64,000 nt of DNA. Source: Emergencia timonensis (GTDB lineage: Bacteria > Bacillota > Clostridia > Peptostreptococcales > Anaerovoracaceae). Position 1 is the first letter of the stretch, and every line of letters begins with the position of its first letter. Shown in pieces: positions 24,521 to 33,648 of this stretch. A program made the translations under genes and the position numbers. The DNA lies in assembly GCF_900086585.1 (NCBI RefSeq), contig NZ_FLKM01000008.1, forward strand, positions 1,499,652 to 1,563,651, read 5' to 3'. The notes under the pieces were generated by a model. It ran no database searches. It was given only the letters and a program-made list of their open reading frames with translations, and had not been told where the DNA came from.

Positions 24521-25366
24521 ATGAAGGATTTTTTTGACAACATAATTGCAAGTATTGGAATTAACGATGTTTTGGATATTTTGATCGTATCCTTTATCGT
24601 GTATAAGATACTTGGATTTATCAGGGAGACGAGAGCCCAGCAGCTGGTAAAAGGACTGCTGGTATTAGTAGTAGCATTTTTCCTGTCAGATATTCTGAAC
24701 CTGTATGCACTGAACTGGATATTGAGGGGAACTATGACACTGGGCGTCATTGCTTTGGTCGTAGTATTTCAGCCAGAGCTGCGCAGGGGATTAGAATATG
24801 TGGGGAGAAGCAAGATTGTGAAAGCGCCGTTTGGGCAGCTGGACAAAGAAAAAGCAAAAACGGTGACAGATGAGTTTGCAAAAGCCGTGGACTCTTTTTC
24901 CAGCACCAAGACAGGGGCGCTGATTATTTTAGAACGAGAGACAGCACTTTCTGACATCGCAGAGACGGGGACAGAAGTCAATGCGGATATCACATCAGAG
25001 CTTTTAGGCAATATCTTTTATGAAGGCGCGCCCCTTCACGACGGCGCAGTCCTTATCAGGGGCGACAAGATTTTTGCTGCAGGCTGCGTGCTGCCGCTTA
25101 CTGGGAACAAGAATCTGAATAAGAGTCTGGGGACAAGGCACAGAGCCGGTATTGGGATTACCGAGAATTCTGATGCCATTGCAATTATCGTCAGTGAAGA
25201 GACCGGGATTATTTCTATGGCAGTCGATGGAAAGCTGACCAGGTTTTTGGACACAAAGACCGTAGAAAAGACACTGTTAAACCTGTATCTTTCAAACAAC
25301 GAAGACGACTCCTTTAAGTTCAGCAAAATATTCGATAAGCTAGGGAGGAAGAAAGATGCTAAATAA
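24521..25366 (+). CDS. cdaA: Diadenylate cyclase CdaA (membrane-bound)
   Basis: A 281-residue enzyme making cyclic di-AMP from two ATP. Three N-terminal membrane segments (about 10-90) are followed by the DAC domain with the signature motifs LHDGAVLI and GTRHRAGIGITE. Cyclic di-AMP controls potassium, osmolyte and cell-wall balance. It leads the conserved cdaA-cdaR-glmM cluster and overlaps cdaR by 11 bases. Confidence 0.96.
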   Translation: MKDFFDNIIASIGINDVLDILIVSFIVYKILGFIRETRAQQLVKGLLVLVVAFFLSDILNLYALNWILRGTMTLGVIALVVVFQPELRRGLEYVGRSKIVKAPFGQLDKEKAKTVTDEFAKAVDSFSSTKTGALIILERETALSDIAETGTEVNADITSELLGNIFYEGAPLHDGAVLIRGDKIFAAGCVLPLTGNKNLNKSLGTRHRAGIGITENSDAIAIIVSEETGIISMAVDGKLTRFLDTKTVEKTLLNLYLSNNEDDSFKFSKIFDKLGRKKDAK

Positions 25367-26546
25367 CAAAAAGTTTAATATCGTCCTCTCCCTTATCATA
25401 GCAGTTGGGTTATGGGCATATGTTATCGGTGAGACAAATCCCACCGATACGAGGACTTTTAGGGACATTCCCATCACGTTCGTAAACGGAGAAGTTTTGG
25501 CCAACAGCAACCTTGCGGTTCTGGAGGCCAGCGCGGATACGATGAATGTTACTTTGAGCGGAACCAGGAGCAACATCAACAAAATCAGCGAGAAGGACAT
25601 CACGGCTGTGGTTGATCTTGCCGATGCAGCGAAAGGGACGAATGAATTAAAAATTAACGTGAGAGTGCCAGACAACGTTGAGATTGAAGATAAGAGTATT
25701 AACAAGGTCACCGTTGTCGTTGAGAATAGCAAATCAAAAGAAGTCGATATTGACGTCGACTATCAAGGAAACTTCGAAAGTGAAGAAGAGCCGATTACTG
25801 TAGAAATGAGCCGGGAGTCAGTCATTGTCAGCGGGCCGTCTTCGCTGGTCAACAAAGTTGTCAGCGTAAAGGCTGTTGTCGCTGAAGGTAAGGTTACCGA
25901 TAAGCTGAAAACCATCAAAAGTCAACTGAAACCTGTTGACAAGAGCGGCAACGAAGTGGAAAAGGTAAAACTGTCAGCCGAATCTATTTCTGTCACCGCA
26001 GAACTTGCAAAGACGAAGACGGTGCCTTTGATCGTGCCGATTAACGACGACGCAGAAGATACGCTGGAAAAAAATACTACAGTGCCGAAGACAATAACCA
26101 TCAAAGGCAAGAGCAGTGATTTAGAGAACATTGAATCCATTAAAACACAGGAAGTGGATATCACAGAGATCACTGAAGATACGACGATTGACCTAGTGCC
26201 GATTTTACCGGATAAGATACAGATATCAGACAACTCAAGTTCTCTGGTTCTGATCGTCAAAATTCAGGCCCTTTCCAGCAAGACCTTCACCTTTGATGAG
26301 GGCGATGTGGATTTAACTGGCCTGGAGGATGATCTGAAGGGACAGGTCAAAGCTGGAAAAATAGAAATTGTGGTCAAAGGAACCGAGGAGGCCATGGCAG
26401 CGATCAAAAAAAGTGACCTGCGCCTTTCTGCTGATTTGGGAGACCTGGGAGAGGGGACGCATCAGGTAGATTTGACCGTCACATGTGGAAAGACGTACAC
26501 GTCCATGGACATCAGTCCGCAAAAAATTAGAGTAACGATAGAATAG
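25356..26546 (+). CDS. cdaR: CdaR (YbbR-domain regulator of CdaA)
   Basis: A 396-residue protein with one N-terminal membrane segment (about 7-25) and an extracytoplasmic part built of repeated YbbR domains of about 80 residues, recognisable by the recurring beta-rich VSGPSSLVNKVVSVKAVV and IKGKSSDLENIESIKTQEVDIT units. It binds CdaA at the membrane and tunes its activity. Position between cdaA and glmM is the classic order. Confidence 0.93.
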   Translation: MLNNKKFNIVLSLIIAVGLWAYVIGETNPTDTRTFRDIPITFVNGEVLANSNLAVLEASADTMNVTLSGTRSNINKISEKDITAVVDLADAAKGTNELKINVRVPDNVEIEDKSINKVTVVVENSKSKEVDIDVDYQGNFESEEEPITVEMSRESVIVSGPSSLVNKVVSVKAVVAEGKVTDKLKTIKSQLKPVDKSGNEVEKVKLSAESISVTAELAKTKTVPLIVPINDDAEDTLEKNTTVPKTITIKGKSSDLENIESIKTQEVDITEITEDTTIDLVPILPDKIQISDNSSSLVLIVKIQALSSKTFTFDEGDVDLTGLEDDLKGQVKAGKIEIVVKGTEEAMAAIKKSDLRLSADLGDLGEGTHQVDLTVTCGKTYTSMDISPQKIRVTIE

Positions 26547-26554
26547 AGGTAGAT

Positions 26555-27907
26555 ATGGGTAGATTATTTGGTACGGATGGCGTGAGAGGTGTCGCCAACG
26601 CAGAACTGACGCCGGAGCTTGCTTTTAATTTGGGAAAAGCAGGTGCGTTTGTCCTGAGAAAAGAGAATAAAAGGCCGGTTATTGTCATAGGAAAAGACAC
26701 TAGAGTATCGGGAGATATGCTGGAAAACGCTTTGACGGCGGGGATTTTGGCTGTAGGCGGCAATGTGATTAAAGCTGGAGTCATTCCGACGCCGGCAGTT
26801 GCATACTTGGTCAAGTATTATCAGGCTGACGCCGGCATTGTGATTTCGGCGTCTCACAATCCTTTTGAGTATAATGGCATTAAATTTTTTAATGGAGACG
26901 GATTTAAATTGGACGATACCATCGAAGAGAAGATAGAAGATATTATTATCAGAGATATCGATCCTAACAGTCACATGGCAGGGGATGAATTGGGCAGATG
27001 TTTGGAAGCAGAAGAAAATGCAACGGAACTTTACTGTAATTTTCTTTTGGAGAGTATTGATGTGAGACTGGACGGCATGAAAATCGTTTTAGACTGTGCC
27101 AATGGTGCTGCTTATAAGACAGCGCCGGCAGTTTACAAAGCTCTGGGGGCTGAAGTCGTTACCATCGGCTGTGACCCTAATGGAATTAATATTAACGACC
27201 AGATCGGCTCCACCCATCCGGAGAAACTGCAGCAAAAGGTGGTAGAAGAGAAGGCTGACATCGGTCTTGCTTTTGATGGAGATGCGGACAGATTGATCGT
27301 TGTAGACGAAAAAGGCCTGGTCATCGACGGGGATAAGACGATATGTATCTGTGCCAAGATGCTGAAAGATGCCGGGCAGTTAGCTGCTAATAAAGTTACT
27401 GCAACAGTGATGAGCAACATCGGCTTTCACCAGTACATCATCGGGAAAGTCGGCGCAGAGGTGGATGTAACGGCTGTCGGCGACAGATATGTTCTGGAAT
27501 CCATGCTGAAGACTGGCTGTGTGCTGGGCGGAGAACAGTCGGGACATATCATCTTCCTGAACTACACGACCACAGGAGACGGCACGTTATCTTCCCTGCA
27601 GTTCATGAAGGCAGTAAAAGCATCAGGAAAAAAACCTTCTCAGCTTTCTGCAGAGATTGAAATTTTTCCACAGGTTTTAGTCAATGCAGATGTAACAAAT
27701 GAGAATAAAAAGAAGTACATGGAGGATCAGGAGGTTCAGGCGGCAATCGAATCCATAGAAGCAGAGATGGAAGGCAGCGGCAGAGTTTTGATCAGACCAT
27801 CGGGAACAGAACCTTTGGTCCGGGTTATGATAGAAGGGGAAGATATCGAGCAGATTCATCAGATGGCTCAGGAATTGGCTGATTTAATCAGCAGAAAATT
27901 CAGTTAA
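26555..27907 (+). CDS. glmM: Phosphoglucosamine mutase
   Basis: A 450-residue alpha-D-phosphohexomutase that turns glucosamine-6-phosphate into glucosamine-1-phosphate for UDP-GlcNAc. It begins GRLFGTDGVRGVAN; the phospho-serine is S100 in ISASHNPFEYNG; the metal loop is FDGDADR; the C-terminal phosphate loop is RPSGTEPLVRVM. GlmM is also known to bind and inhibit CdaA in several Firmicutes. Confidence 0.97.
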   Translation: MGRLFGTDGVRGVANAELTPELAFNLGKAGAFVLRKENKRPVIVIGKDTRVSGDMLENALTAGILAVGGNVIKAGVIPTPAVAYLVKYYQADAGIVISASHNPFEYNGIKFFNGDGFKLDDTIEEKIEDIIIRDIDPNSHMAGDELGRCLEAEENATELYCNFLLESIDVRLDGMKIVLDCANGAAYKTAPAVYKALGAEVVTIGCDPNGININDQIGSTHPEKLQQKVVEEKADIGLAFDGDADRLIVVDEKGLVIDGDKTICICAKMLKDAGQLAANKVTATVMSNIGFHQYIIGKVGAEVDVTAVGDRYVLESMLKTGCVLGGEQSGHIIFLNYTTTGDGTLSSLQFMKAVKASGKKPSQLSAEIEIFPQVLVNADVTNENKKKYMEDQEVQAAIESIEAEMEGSGRVLIRPSGTEPLVRVMIEGEDIEQIHQMAQELADLISRKFS

Positions 27908-27921
27908 GGAAAGGTTAAATT

Positions 27922-29751
27922 ATGTGTGGAATTGTAGGATACGTCGGGAATGATAACTGCAGAGATATTATCATCGACGGATTGAAAAAATTAGAATACA
28001 GAGGATATGATTCAGCAGGAATTGCCCTTATTGATAAGGGCAGCATTGCTGTTAGGAAACAAAAAGGAAAAATCGAAAATTTGGAGAGAGCCATTGCCGG
28101 TGAAAAGCTGTATGGCACGACGGGAATCGGACATACCAGATGGGCTACGCACGGTGTACCATCCGATGAAAATGCCCATCCTCACAGCAATCAAGATGAA
28201 AGTATTGCCATCGTGCACAATGGCATCGTGGAAAACTATGTGGAACTGAAAGAATGGCTTATGGCTGAACACGGTATCCACTTTAAGACGGAGACGGATT
28301 CAGAAGTCATCGCGCAGTTGATTGGCGTACTGAACAAGGGTTGTCTGGAAGATGCAGTTCTTGCAGCAGTGGATAAGATGAAAGGCGCCTATGCCTTTGC
28401 CGCCATTTCTAAGGATGAGCCGGGAAAAATAGTAGCATTTCGTAAAGATGCTCCGCTGATTGCAGGCCTGGGCAAAGGCTGTAACTTCATTGCATCGGAT
28501 ATTCCGGCGCTGCTGAAATATCTGGACAAAATCTACTTGATTGAAAACGGCGAGATGGTTATCTGCACGCCAGAGAAGATTCAAATTATGGATCAGAAGA
28601 AGAATCCGATCAAGCGGGATGTGCTGCAGGTCACCTGGAGTCTGGAAGACGCCGAAAAAGAAGGTTATGAGCACTTTATGCTGAAAGAAATCCACGAACA
28701 GCCAAAGGCCATTCGCGAGACTTTGATGAGAAGACTGGATGACGACGATCAGATTAAGTTGGATGGAATCTCTTTGACCTTAGAGGATTTGGAGAATTTC
28801 AATAAAATCTATATTGTGGCGTGCGGCACGGCTTACCATGCAGGTCTGGTTGGAAAATACGCCATTGAAAAGATGGCAAGAGTGCCGGTGGAAGTGGACG
28901 TGGCATCTGAATTCAGATATCGTGACCCTTTTGTCGACGACAAGACTTTGTTCATCGCCATCAGCCAGTCGGGTGAAACCCTGGATACACTGGCGGCGCT
29001 TAGGGAAGCCAAACGCAAAGGGGCCAGAGTGCTTTCCATCGTCAACGTGGTGGGCAGTTCTGTCGCCAGAGAGTCTGACGACGTGTTCTACACCTGGGCG
29101 GGACCGGAAATCGCGGTAGCTTCAACCAAAGCCTACACGACCCAGTTGGTCTGCATGTATCTGATCGCTCTCTACATGGGGAAACTGAAAGGGACGATCA
29201 GCAAAGAATATTATGCGGAGATGATTGCTGAACTGAAAGCAATTCCTGAGAAAGTGGAAAAAATAATCGAGAAGGCCGGCGAAGTGGAAGAACTGGCTAA
29301 ATTCCTCTACAACAGGGATCAGGTCTTCTTTATCGGACGCGGCATTGATTCCGCCGTCGCCTACGAAGGCTCCTTAAAACTAAAGGAAGTCTCTTACATT
29401 AATTCTTTTGCAATTGCGGCGGGAGAACTGAAGCATGGAACAATCGCTTTGATGGAACCGGAGACGATCGTCATCGCCCTGGCTAGCCAGGACAGACTGT
29501 TCGATAAGATGTACTCCAACATCGTTGAAGTAAAAGCGAGATTGGCCCATGTGGTTTCCATCGCCAAAGAAGGTAATACGAAGATTGAACAGGAGAGTAC
29601 GGAAGTCATCTACATTCCGAACTGTGCTGATGAAGTGACACCGCTGTTGACTGTAATTCCGCTGCAGCTGTTCGCTTATTACGTTGCAAGAGAAAGAGAC
29701 GAAGACATCGACAAACCGAGGAACCTGGCTAAGAGTGTTACCGTCGAATAG
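27922..29751 (+). CDS. glmS: Glutamine:fructose-6-phosphate aminotransferase (isomerizing)
   Basis: A 609-residue enzyme that makes glucosamine-6-phosphate, the first step to UDP-GlcNAc. The N-terminal glutaminase starts at the catalytic Cys2 (MCGIVGYVG) and the two SIS domains follow (ACGTAYHAGLVGKY; SQSGETLDTLAAL). The end PRNLAKSVTVE is typical. The glmM stop lies only 14 bases upstream, leaving no room for a glmS ribozyme, so control must be by other means. Confidence 0.97.
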   Translation: MCGIVGYVGNDNCRDIIIDGLKKLEYRGYDSAGIALIDKGSIAVRKQKGKIENLERAIAGEKLYGTTGIGHTRWATHGVPSDENAHPHSNQDESIAIVHNGIVENYVELKEWLMAEHGIHFKTETDSEVIAQLIGVLNKGCLEDAVLAAVDKMKGAYAFAAISKDEPGKIVAFRKDAPLIAGLGKGCNFIASDIPALLKYLDKIYLIENGEMVICTPEKIQIMDQKKNPIKRDVLQVTWSLEDAEKEGYEHFMLKEIHEQPKAIRETLMRRLDDDDQIKLDGISLTLEDLENFNKIYIVACGTAYHAGLVGKYAIEKMARVPVEVDVASEFRYRDPFVDDKTLFIAISQSGETLDTLAALREAKRKGARVLSIVNVVGSSVARESDDVFYTWAGPEIAVASTKAYTTQLVCMYLIALYMGKLKGTISKEYYAEMIAELKAIPEKVEKIIEKAGEVEELAKFLYNRDQVFFIGRGIDSAVAYEGSLKLKEVSYINSFAIAAGELKHGTIALMEPETIVIALASQDRLFDKMYSNIVEVKARLAHVVSIAKEGNTKIEQESTEVIYIPNCADEVTPLLTVIPLQLFAYYVARERDEDIDKPRNLAKSVTVE

Positions 29752-29760
29752 GAGCTGTTT

Positions 29761-30270
29761 ATGAAACATGGTTTTTTAAAAGTAGTCATTATGCTCATCG
29801 TCATTTCCCTCTTTATGGCTCTGACTGGATGCGGAAACCGGCAGCGAGTGGTGTTGGCTGTAGTCAATCCGCAATTCCTCCTAAAGGGAAAAGCGGATCA
29901 GATTTTGCTCACTGTGGATACAGAGGTCAAAGGCTCAGGCAGAGCGGAGCTTTATCTGAATACTCTCAATGCCTTGCAGGAGAGCAGACTCAAGGGAAAG
30001 GACGGCGTCGCCACCGCATTTAGAGATGATTATACTGTAATCAATGTAAACGAAAAAAAGGGAGATGTCATTGTAGACTTTTCCAGCAGAAATCTGACAG
30101 GAAGCGCTGTGGAAGAGCAGCTTTTGATTTCCCAGATCGTGGAGACTCTGATGCAGTCATATGACGAAGTAAAGTCCGTTTCTTTTACTGTTGACGGTGA
30201 AGAAGCAGAAACCTTGATGGGTCACGTGGATATTACAGAGAGCTTTACTGCGCCTCTGGATATAGAGTAA
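29761..30270 (+). CDS. GerM-domain (sporulation/spore-germination) lipoprotein
   Basis: A 169-residue lipoprotein: basic start, hydrophobic segment, lipobox LTGC (Cys at about 24), then a GerMN domain (VTFS-type strands, NTLNALQESRLKGKDGVATAFRDDYTVINVNEKKGDVIVDFS and a conserved QIVETLMQSYDEVKSVSFTVDGEEAETLMGHVDI). In Bacillus GerM takes part in engulfment with SpoIIIAH/SpoIIQ. It follows glmS by 9 bases and could be its distal operon gene. Confidence 0.82.
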   Translation: MKHGFLKVVIMLIVISLFMALTGCGNRQRVVLAVVNPQFLLKGKADQILLTVDTEVKGSGRAELYLNTLNALQESRLKGKDGVATAFRDDYTVINVNEKKGDVIVDFSSRNLTGSAVEEQLLISQIVETLMQSYDEVKSVSFTVDGEEAETLMGHVDITESFTAPLDIE

Positions 30271-30294
30271 ATTAACAGAAGAAGAGGAATTGAT

Positions 30295-31545
30295 ATGCGA
30301 GAATACGAGATCAGAGACATCACACTTGCGCCTTCCGGGCATCAGAAAATCGAGTGGGTGAAAAATAATATGCCGCTGCTTCGCGGCTTAGAAGAGGAAT
30401 TCGTCAAGACAAAGCCTTTTGAAGGTGTCAAGATTTCTCTTTCAGTTCATTTGGAGGCAAAGACTGCTTACTTGTGCCTGGTATTGGCGGCTGGCGGCGC
30501 CAAGATGTCGGTGACGGGAAGCAATGTGCTTTCTACCCAGGACGATGTGGCAGCAGCCCTTGCGGACAGCGGATTGGCAGTTTTTGCTTATCATGGCGCT
30601 ACGGCGGAGGAATATGACAGACACATCGAAATGTGCCTGGAACAGAAACCGAACATCATCATCGACGACGGGGGAGATTTGGTCGGATTGATTCATACGA
30701 AACGTCCGGACCTGGCAGAAGAAGTCTGGGGCGGCTGTGAAGAAACGACCACTGGCGTCATCAGGCTCAAGGCCATGGAGAAAGAGGGAATCCTTAAATT
30801 CCCTATGGTAGCGGTCAATGACGCAGATTGCAAGCATCTCTTTGATAACCGTTATGGCACGGGACAATCTGTCTGGGACAGCATTATGAGAAATACGAAT
30901 TTGATCGTCGCATCAAAGACTGTGGTTGTCGTGGGTTATGGCTGGTGCAGCCGGGGCATTGCCATGAGAGCAGCTGCTTTGGGAGCAAAAGTCATCGTCA
31001 CGGAGATCAATCCTGTCAAGGCCATCGAAGCGAAGATGGACGGCTACGACGTGATGACTATGGCAGAAGCTGCGCCTCTCGGCGATATTTTCGTATCTGC
31101 TACAGGCTGCTGTAAGACGATTACAGTGGATCACATGCTGAAAATGAAGGATAGAGCAATTCTAAGCAACGCAGGACATTTTGACTGCGAGGTGGATATG
31201 GCCGGACTGGAAGCTGCTGCTGCAGAAAAGAAGGAGACTCGCAAAAACATCATGGGCTACCGGCTTTCAAACGGAAAGTGGATTAACGTCATCGGTGAAG
31301 GCAGGCTGGTCAACATCGCTGCTGCTGACGGACACCCGGCAGAGATTATGGATATGAGTTTTGCCGTACAGGCTTTGTCGGCTATGTATATCAAAGACCA
31401 TCACGAGAAATTGGGCAATCAGGTTATCGATGTCAGCGGCGAAATAGACGATTTAGTTGCCAGGAGAAAGCTGGCAGCCTGGGGGATCGAAATCGACCAG
31501 CTGACGGAAGAGCAGGCTGCTTATCTCTCCAGCTGGAATGTATAA
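30295..31545 (+). CDS. ahcY: Adenosylhomocysteinase
   Basis: A 416-residue NAD-dependent S-adenosylhomocysteine hydrolase, recycling SAH to homocysteine and adenosine. The substrate domain has VTGSNVLSTQDDVAAAL and IIDDGGDL; the NAD domain begins VVVVGYGWCSRGIAMRAAALGAKVIVTE; the C-terminal segment contains NAGHFDCEVDM. It is shorter than the Gram-negative/eukaryotic form and typical for Clostridia. Useful alongside methyl-transfer metabolism, though it is not next to the MttB-type operon. Confidence 0.95.
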   Translation: MREYEIRDITLAPSGHQKIEWVKNNMPLLRGLEEEFVKTKPFEGVKISLSVHLEAKTAYLCLVLAAGGAKMSVTGSNVLSTQDDVAAALADSGLAVFAYHGATAEEYDRHIEMCLEQKPNIIIDDGGDLVGLIHTKRPDLAEEVWGGCEETTTGVIRLKAMEKEGILKFPMVAVNDADCKHLFDNRYGTGQSVWDSIMRNTNLIVASKTVVVVGYGWCSRGIAMRAAALGAKVIVTEINPVKAIEAKMDGYDVMTMAEAAPLGDIFVSATGCCKTITVDHMLKMKDRAILSNAGHFDCEVDMAGLEAAAAEKKETRKNIMGYRLSNGKWINVIGEGRLVNIAAADGHPAEIMDMSFAVQALSAMYIKDHHEKLGNQVIDVSGEIDDLVARRKLAAWGIEIDQLTEEQAAYLSSWNV

Positions 31546-31564
31546 ACTAAGAAGGTGATTAGTA

Positions 31565-32134
31565 ATGACTTATGAAGAAATCAGAGAGCAGGCGGCACAT
31601 GCGGTGACAGAGCTGCTTGCAGTAGCAAAACTGAACAAAGGTGACATCTTTGTCATTGGCTGTTCGTCCAGTGAGATAAAAGGGGCGCATATCGGAAAAG
31701 GGTCCGATATCGATGCCGCCAAGGCCGTCTATGAGGGCGTAATGCCGATTCTAAGGGAGAAAGGCATCTTTTTGGCAGCACAGTGCTGTGAGCACCTGAA
31801 TCGCGCTGTTATCGTCGAAAAAGCTGCTTTACTGCCAGGGATAGAAATTGCAAATGTAGTACCGCAGCTCCACGCTGGCGGATCTTTTGCCATGACCGTC
31901 TATCAAAATGCGGAGCATCCTGTAGCTGTGGAGGAGATTAAGGCAGACGCAGGCATGGATATCGGTGATACGCTGATCGGCATGCAGCTGAAAAGAGTGG
32001 CTGTTCCCGTACGTATTTCTGTGAAGAAGATTGGAGAAGCGAATGTGGTGTGCGCTAGAACCAGGCCGAAATTCATCGGCGGCAGCCGCGCAGTCTACGA
32101 CGATGTCCTATCCGGCGGAGATATCAAAAGGTAA
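31565..32134 (+). CDS. TIGR01440/UPF0340 (YwlG-like) family protein
   Basis: A 189-residue protein that starts TYEEIREQAAHAVTELL and contains FVIGCSSSEIKGAHIGKGSD and QCCEHLNRAVIVE, family hallmarks of DUF436. The biochemical role is unknown; in Bacillus the homologue ywlG lies near glyA and upp. It follows ahcY by 19 bases with an AAGGTGA site. Confidence 0.88.
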   Translation: MTYEEIREQAAHAVTELLAVAKLNKGDIFVIGCSSSEIKGAHIGKGSDIDAAKAVYEGVMPILREKGIFLAAQCCEHLNRAVIVEKAALLPGIEIANVVPQLHAGGSFAMTVYQNAEHPVAVEEIKADAGMDIGDTLIGMQLKRVAVPVRISVKKIGEANVVCARTRPKFIGGSRAVYDDVLSGGDIKR

Positions 32135-32208
32135 TGGTTCTGGTTCCATGGAAGAAGTCAGTCGTGTTATCATCGCATAATATTTAAAAATAACCATAGA
32201 ATTCTGTA

Positions 32209-32236
32209 ACAATTTTGCCTCTTTTCTCATACTGTA
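32209..32236 (+). promoter_or_regulatory. Possible sigma-K-type sporulation promoter
   Basis: AC (32209-32210), 17 bases, then CATACTGTA (32228-32236) matches the late mother-cell pattern AC-N16/17-CATAnnnTA and stands 34 bases before the small gene. Low information content. Confidence 0.35.
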
Positions 32237-32269
32237 TATTAAAAAATATGAAAGAAGCAGGTGAATTAC

Positions 32270-32377
32270 ATGTCAAATAATTGTGGTTTATTTAATGGTG
32301 AAGGCGGCGGTATTGATACCAGCCTATTATTCTTCTTCTTACTGTTAGTTATCATTTTCTGTAACTGCTATAACTAG
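32270..32377 (+). CDS. 35-residue hydrophobic protein, YjcZ/sporulation-like
   Basis: A very small gene: MSNNCGLFNGEGGG followed by a hydrophobic stretch SLLFFFLLLVIIFC and NCYN. GCAGGTG precedes the ATG. Tiny Gly-rich proteins with one membrane segment and a C-terminal Cys are common in spore-formers (YjcZ family). A sporulation-type promoter and a terminator frame it exactly. Function unknown; membrane or spore-envelope location inferred. Confidence 0.65.
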   Translation: MSNNCGLFNGEGGGIDTSLLFFFLLLVIIFCNCYN

Positions 32378-32393
32378 AGAGAAGCACCAATAT

Positions 32394-32422
32394 AAAAAGG
32401 ACTCCGAAAGGAGTCCTTTTTA
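32394..32422. terminator. Bidirectional terminator
   Basis: AAAAAGGACTCC, GAAA loop, GGAGTCCTTTTT. It lies between the plus-strand small gene and the minus-strand secreted protein gene and suits both. Confidence 0.9.
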
Positions 32423-32430
32423 ACGTGGGG

Positions 32431-33573
32431 TTATAGCCATTTCATCTTGTAATATCCGTTGCCGCCGCTGTACTTCTGCACTTTTACATAATAAGTTCCT
32501 GGCGCAAGTTTTTTGCCGTAACCGTAGGTATATGGCTGAACTGTGCCTGATGGAGTATAAGAAGAGAAACTCTGTGATCCGAAGGCATAGCTGCTGCCCG
32601 CTTTGTAGAAGGAAACTCTCAATCCGCCGTTGGAGCTAGCCAGTGTTGATATACTGAATTTCACTGTCTGCGATTTTGTAATCTTGAATTTATACCAGTC
32701 GCCAGAAGTACTGCTCTGAGAGGCTGTGATAATTCCTTTCTTTGTGCCTTTTTTATAGATGGACTTTGCCTTTGACTTAGTGCTGCCGCTTTTTTCTGTA
32801 ACCTTATTGTAAGTTGTTCTGATTCCATATATTGGATCACTAGTTTTTACGGCGATGTAGTAAGTGCCTTTTCCTACACCAAAATAAGTCGTATAGTTTT
32901 TGCTTGCATAAACAGATTGATAATCACCAGAGATACTTTTTTTCTTGGAATTCATCAACTTTACGCTGTAGGATGGACTATATGTGCTTGCTGTGGAAGG
33001 GAAGGTCACTTTCATATAACCTGTTCCAGGGGCTGTTATTTTGTAATAAGACACCTTTCCATTAGGGCTTGTTCCAAAGAACTGTGTGCCAGACTTGAGC
33101 GTTCCGCCAGCCGGTGCATAGGATACGCTGAAAGCGGTTTTATAGGTACCAGGTAAAGTGGTCGAAAATTCAAGGTAGTAGGTGCCGCCCTTGCTGACTT
33201 CACCAAAAATAACTCCTTCTGGTGAAGAGGATGAGATGTACTCATAGGAGCCGATTGCTCCCGCCTCTGCAGTTGCGCCATTTTTTAGCTTTATATAGCT
33301 GCCGTACTGATAGTCTATGCCGGCAAGATCAATTTTAAAGGTGCCCGCTTTTGGAATGTAGACTGGAATATAGGTCGTCGAATTTTGGTCGTAAGATACT
33401 GTCCAGATATCGGCTTTATCTTTGCTGTTCAGACTGACGGCATTGATTCGGTCAGTTGATTTTGCCTGCATTTCCTGAGAACTTGCAGCAAAGATGGATT
33501 CTGTACCGGCGAAAACCGTGGTAAAGACCAATGCCAAGGTTAATGCCAAGCTTAATAGTTTACTTTTCTTCAT
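32431..33573 (-). CDS. Secreted protein with pre-peptidase C-terminal (PPC)-like domains, paralogue 1
   Basis: A 380-residue exported protein. A signal peptide (MKKSKLLSLALTLALVFTTVFA) is cut near AGTESIFA. The mature chain is Ser/Thr/Tyr/Gly-rich beta sequence made of three PPC-like units, seen as repeated 'GTYYLEF', 'GTYYIAVKTSDP' and the C-terminal 'SGDWYKFKITKSQTVKFSIST... LAPGTYYVKVQKYSGGNGYYKMKWL'. PPC domains are usually accessory modules on secreted enzymes; no enzyme domain is seen, and no LPXTG anchor. The neighbour upstream is a paralogue with nearly the same signal peptide. Confidence 0.75.
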   Translation of the reverse strand: MKKSKLLSLALTLALVFTTVFAGTESIFAASSQEMQAKSTDRINAVSLNSKDKADIWTVSYDQNSTTYIPVYIPKAGTFKIDLAGIDYQYGSYIKLKNGATAEAGAIGSYEYISSSSPEGVIFGEVSKGGTYYLEFSTTLPGTYKTAFSVSYAPAGGTLKSGTQFFGTSPNGKVSYYKITAPGTGYMKVTFPSTASTYSPSYSVKLMNSKKKSISGDYQSVYASKNYTTYFGVGKGTYYIAVKTSDPIYGIRTTYNKVTEKSGSTKSKAKSIYKKGTKKGIITASQSSTSGDWYKFKITKSQTVKFSISTLASSNGGLRVSFYKAGSSYAFGSQSFSSYTPSGTVQPYTYGYGKKLAPGTYYVKVQKYSGGNGYYKMKWL

Positions 33574-33648
33574 TGCTTTAGGTCCTTTCTTAAATCATTT
33601 TTAAAATACGCTGGACGAGACGATCCAGCGTATTTATCTAGTATTAGT

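Noticed and set aside
27900..27925. glmS ribozyme
   Set aside because: Only 14 bases separate glmM from glmS, far too few.
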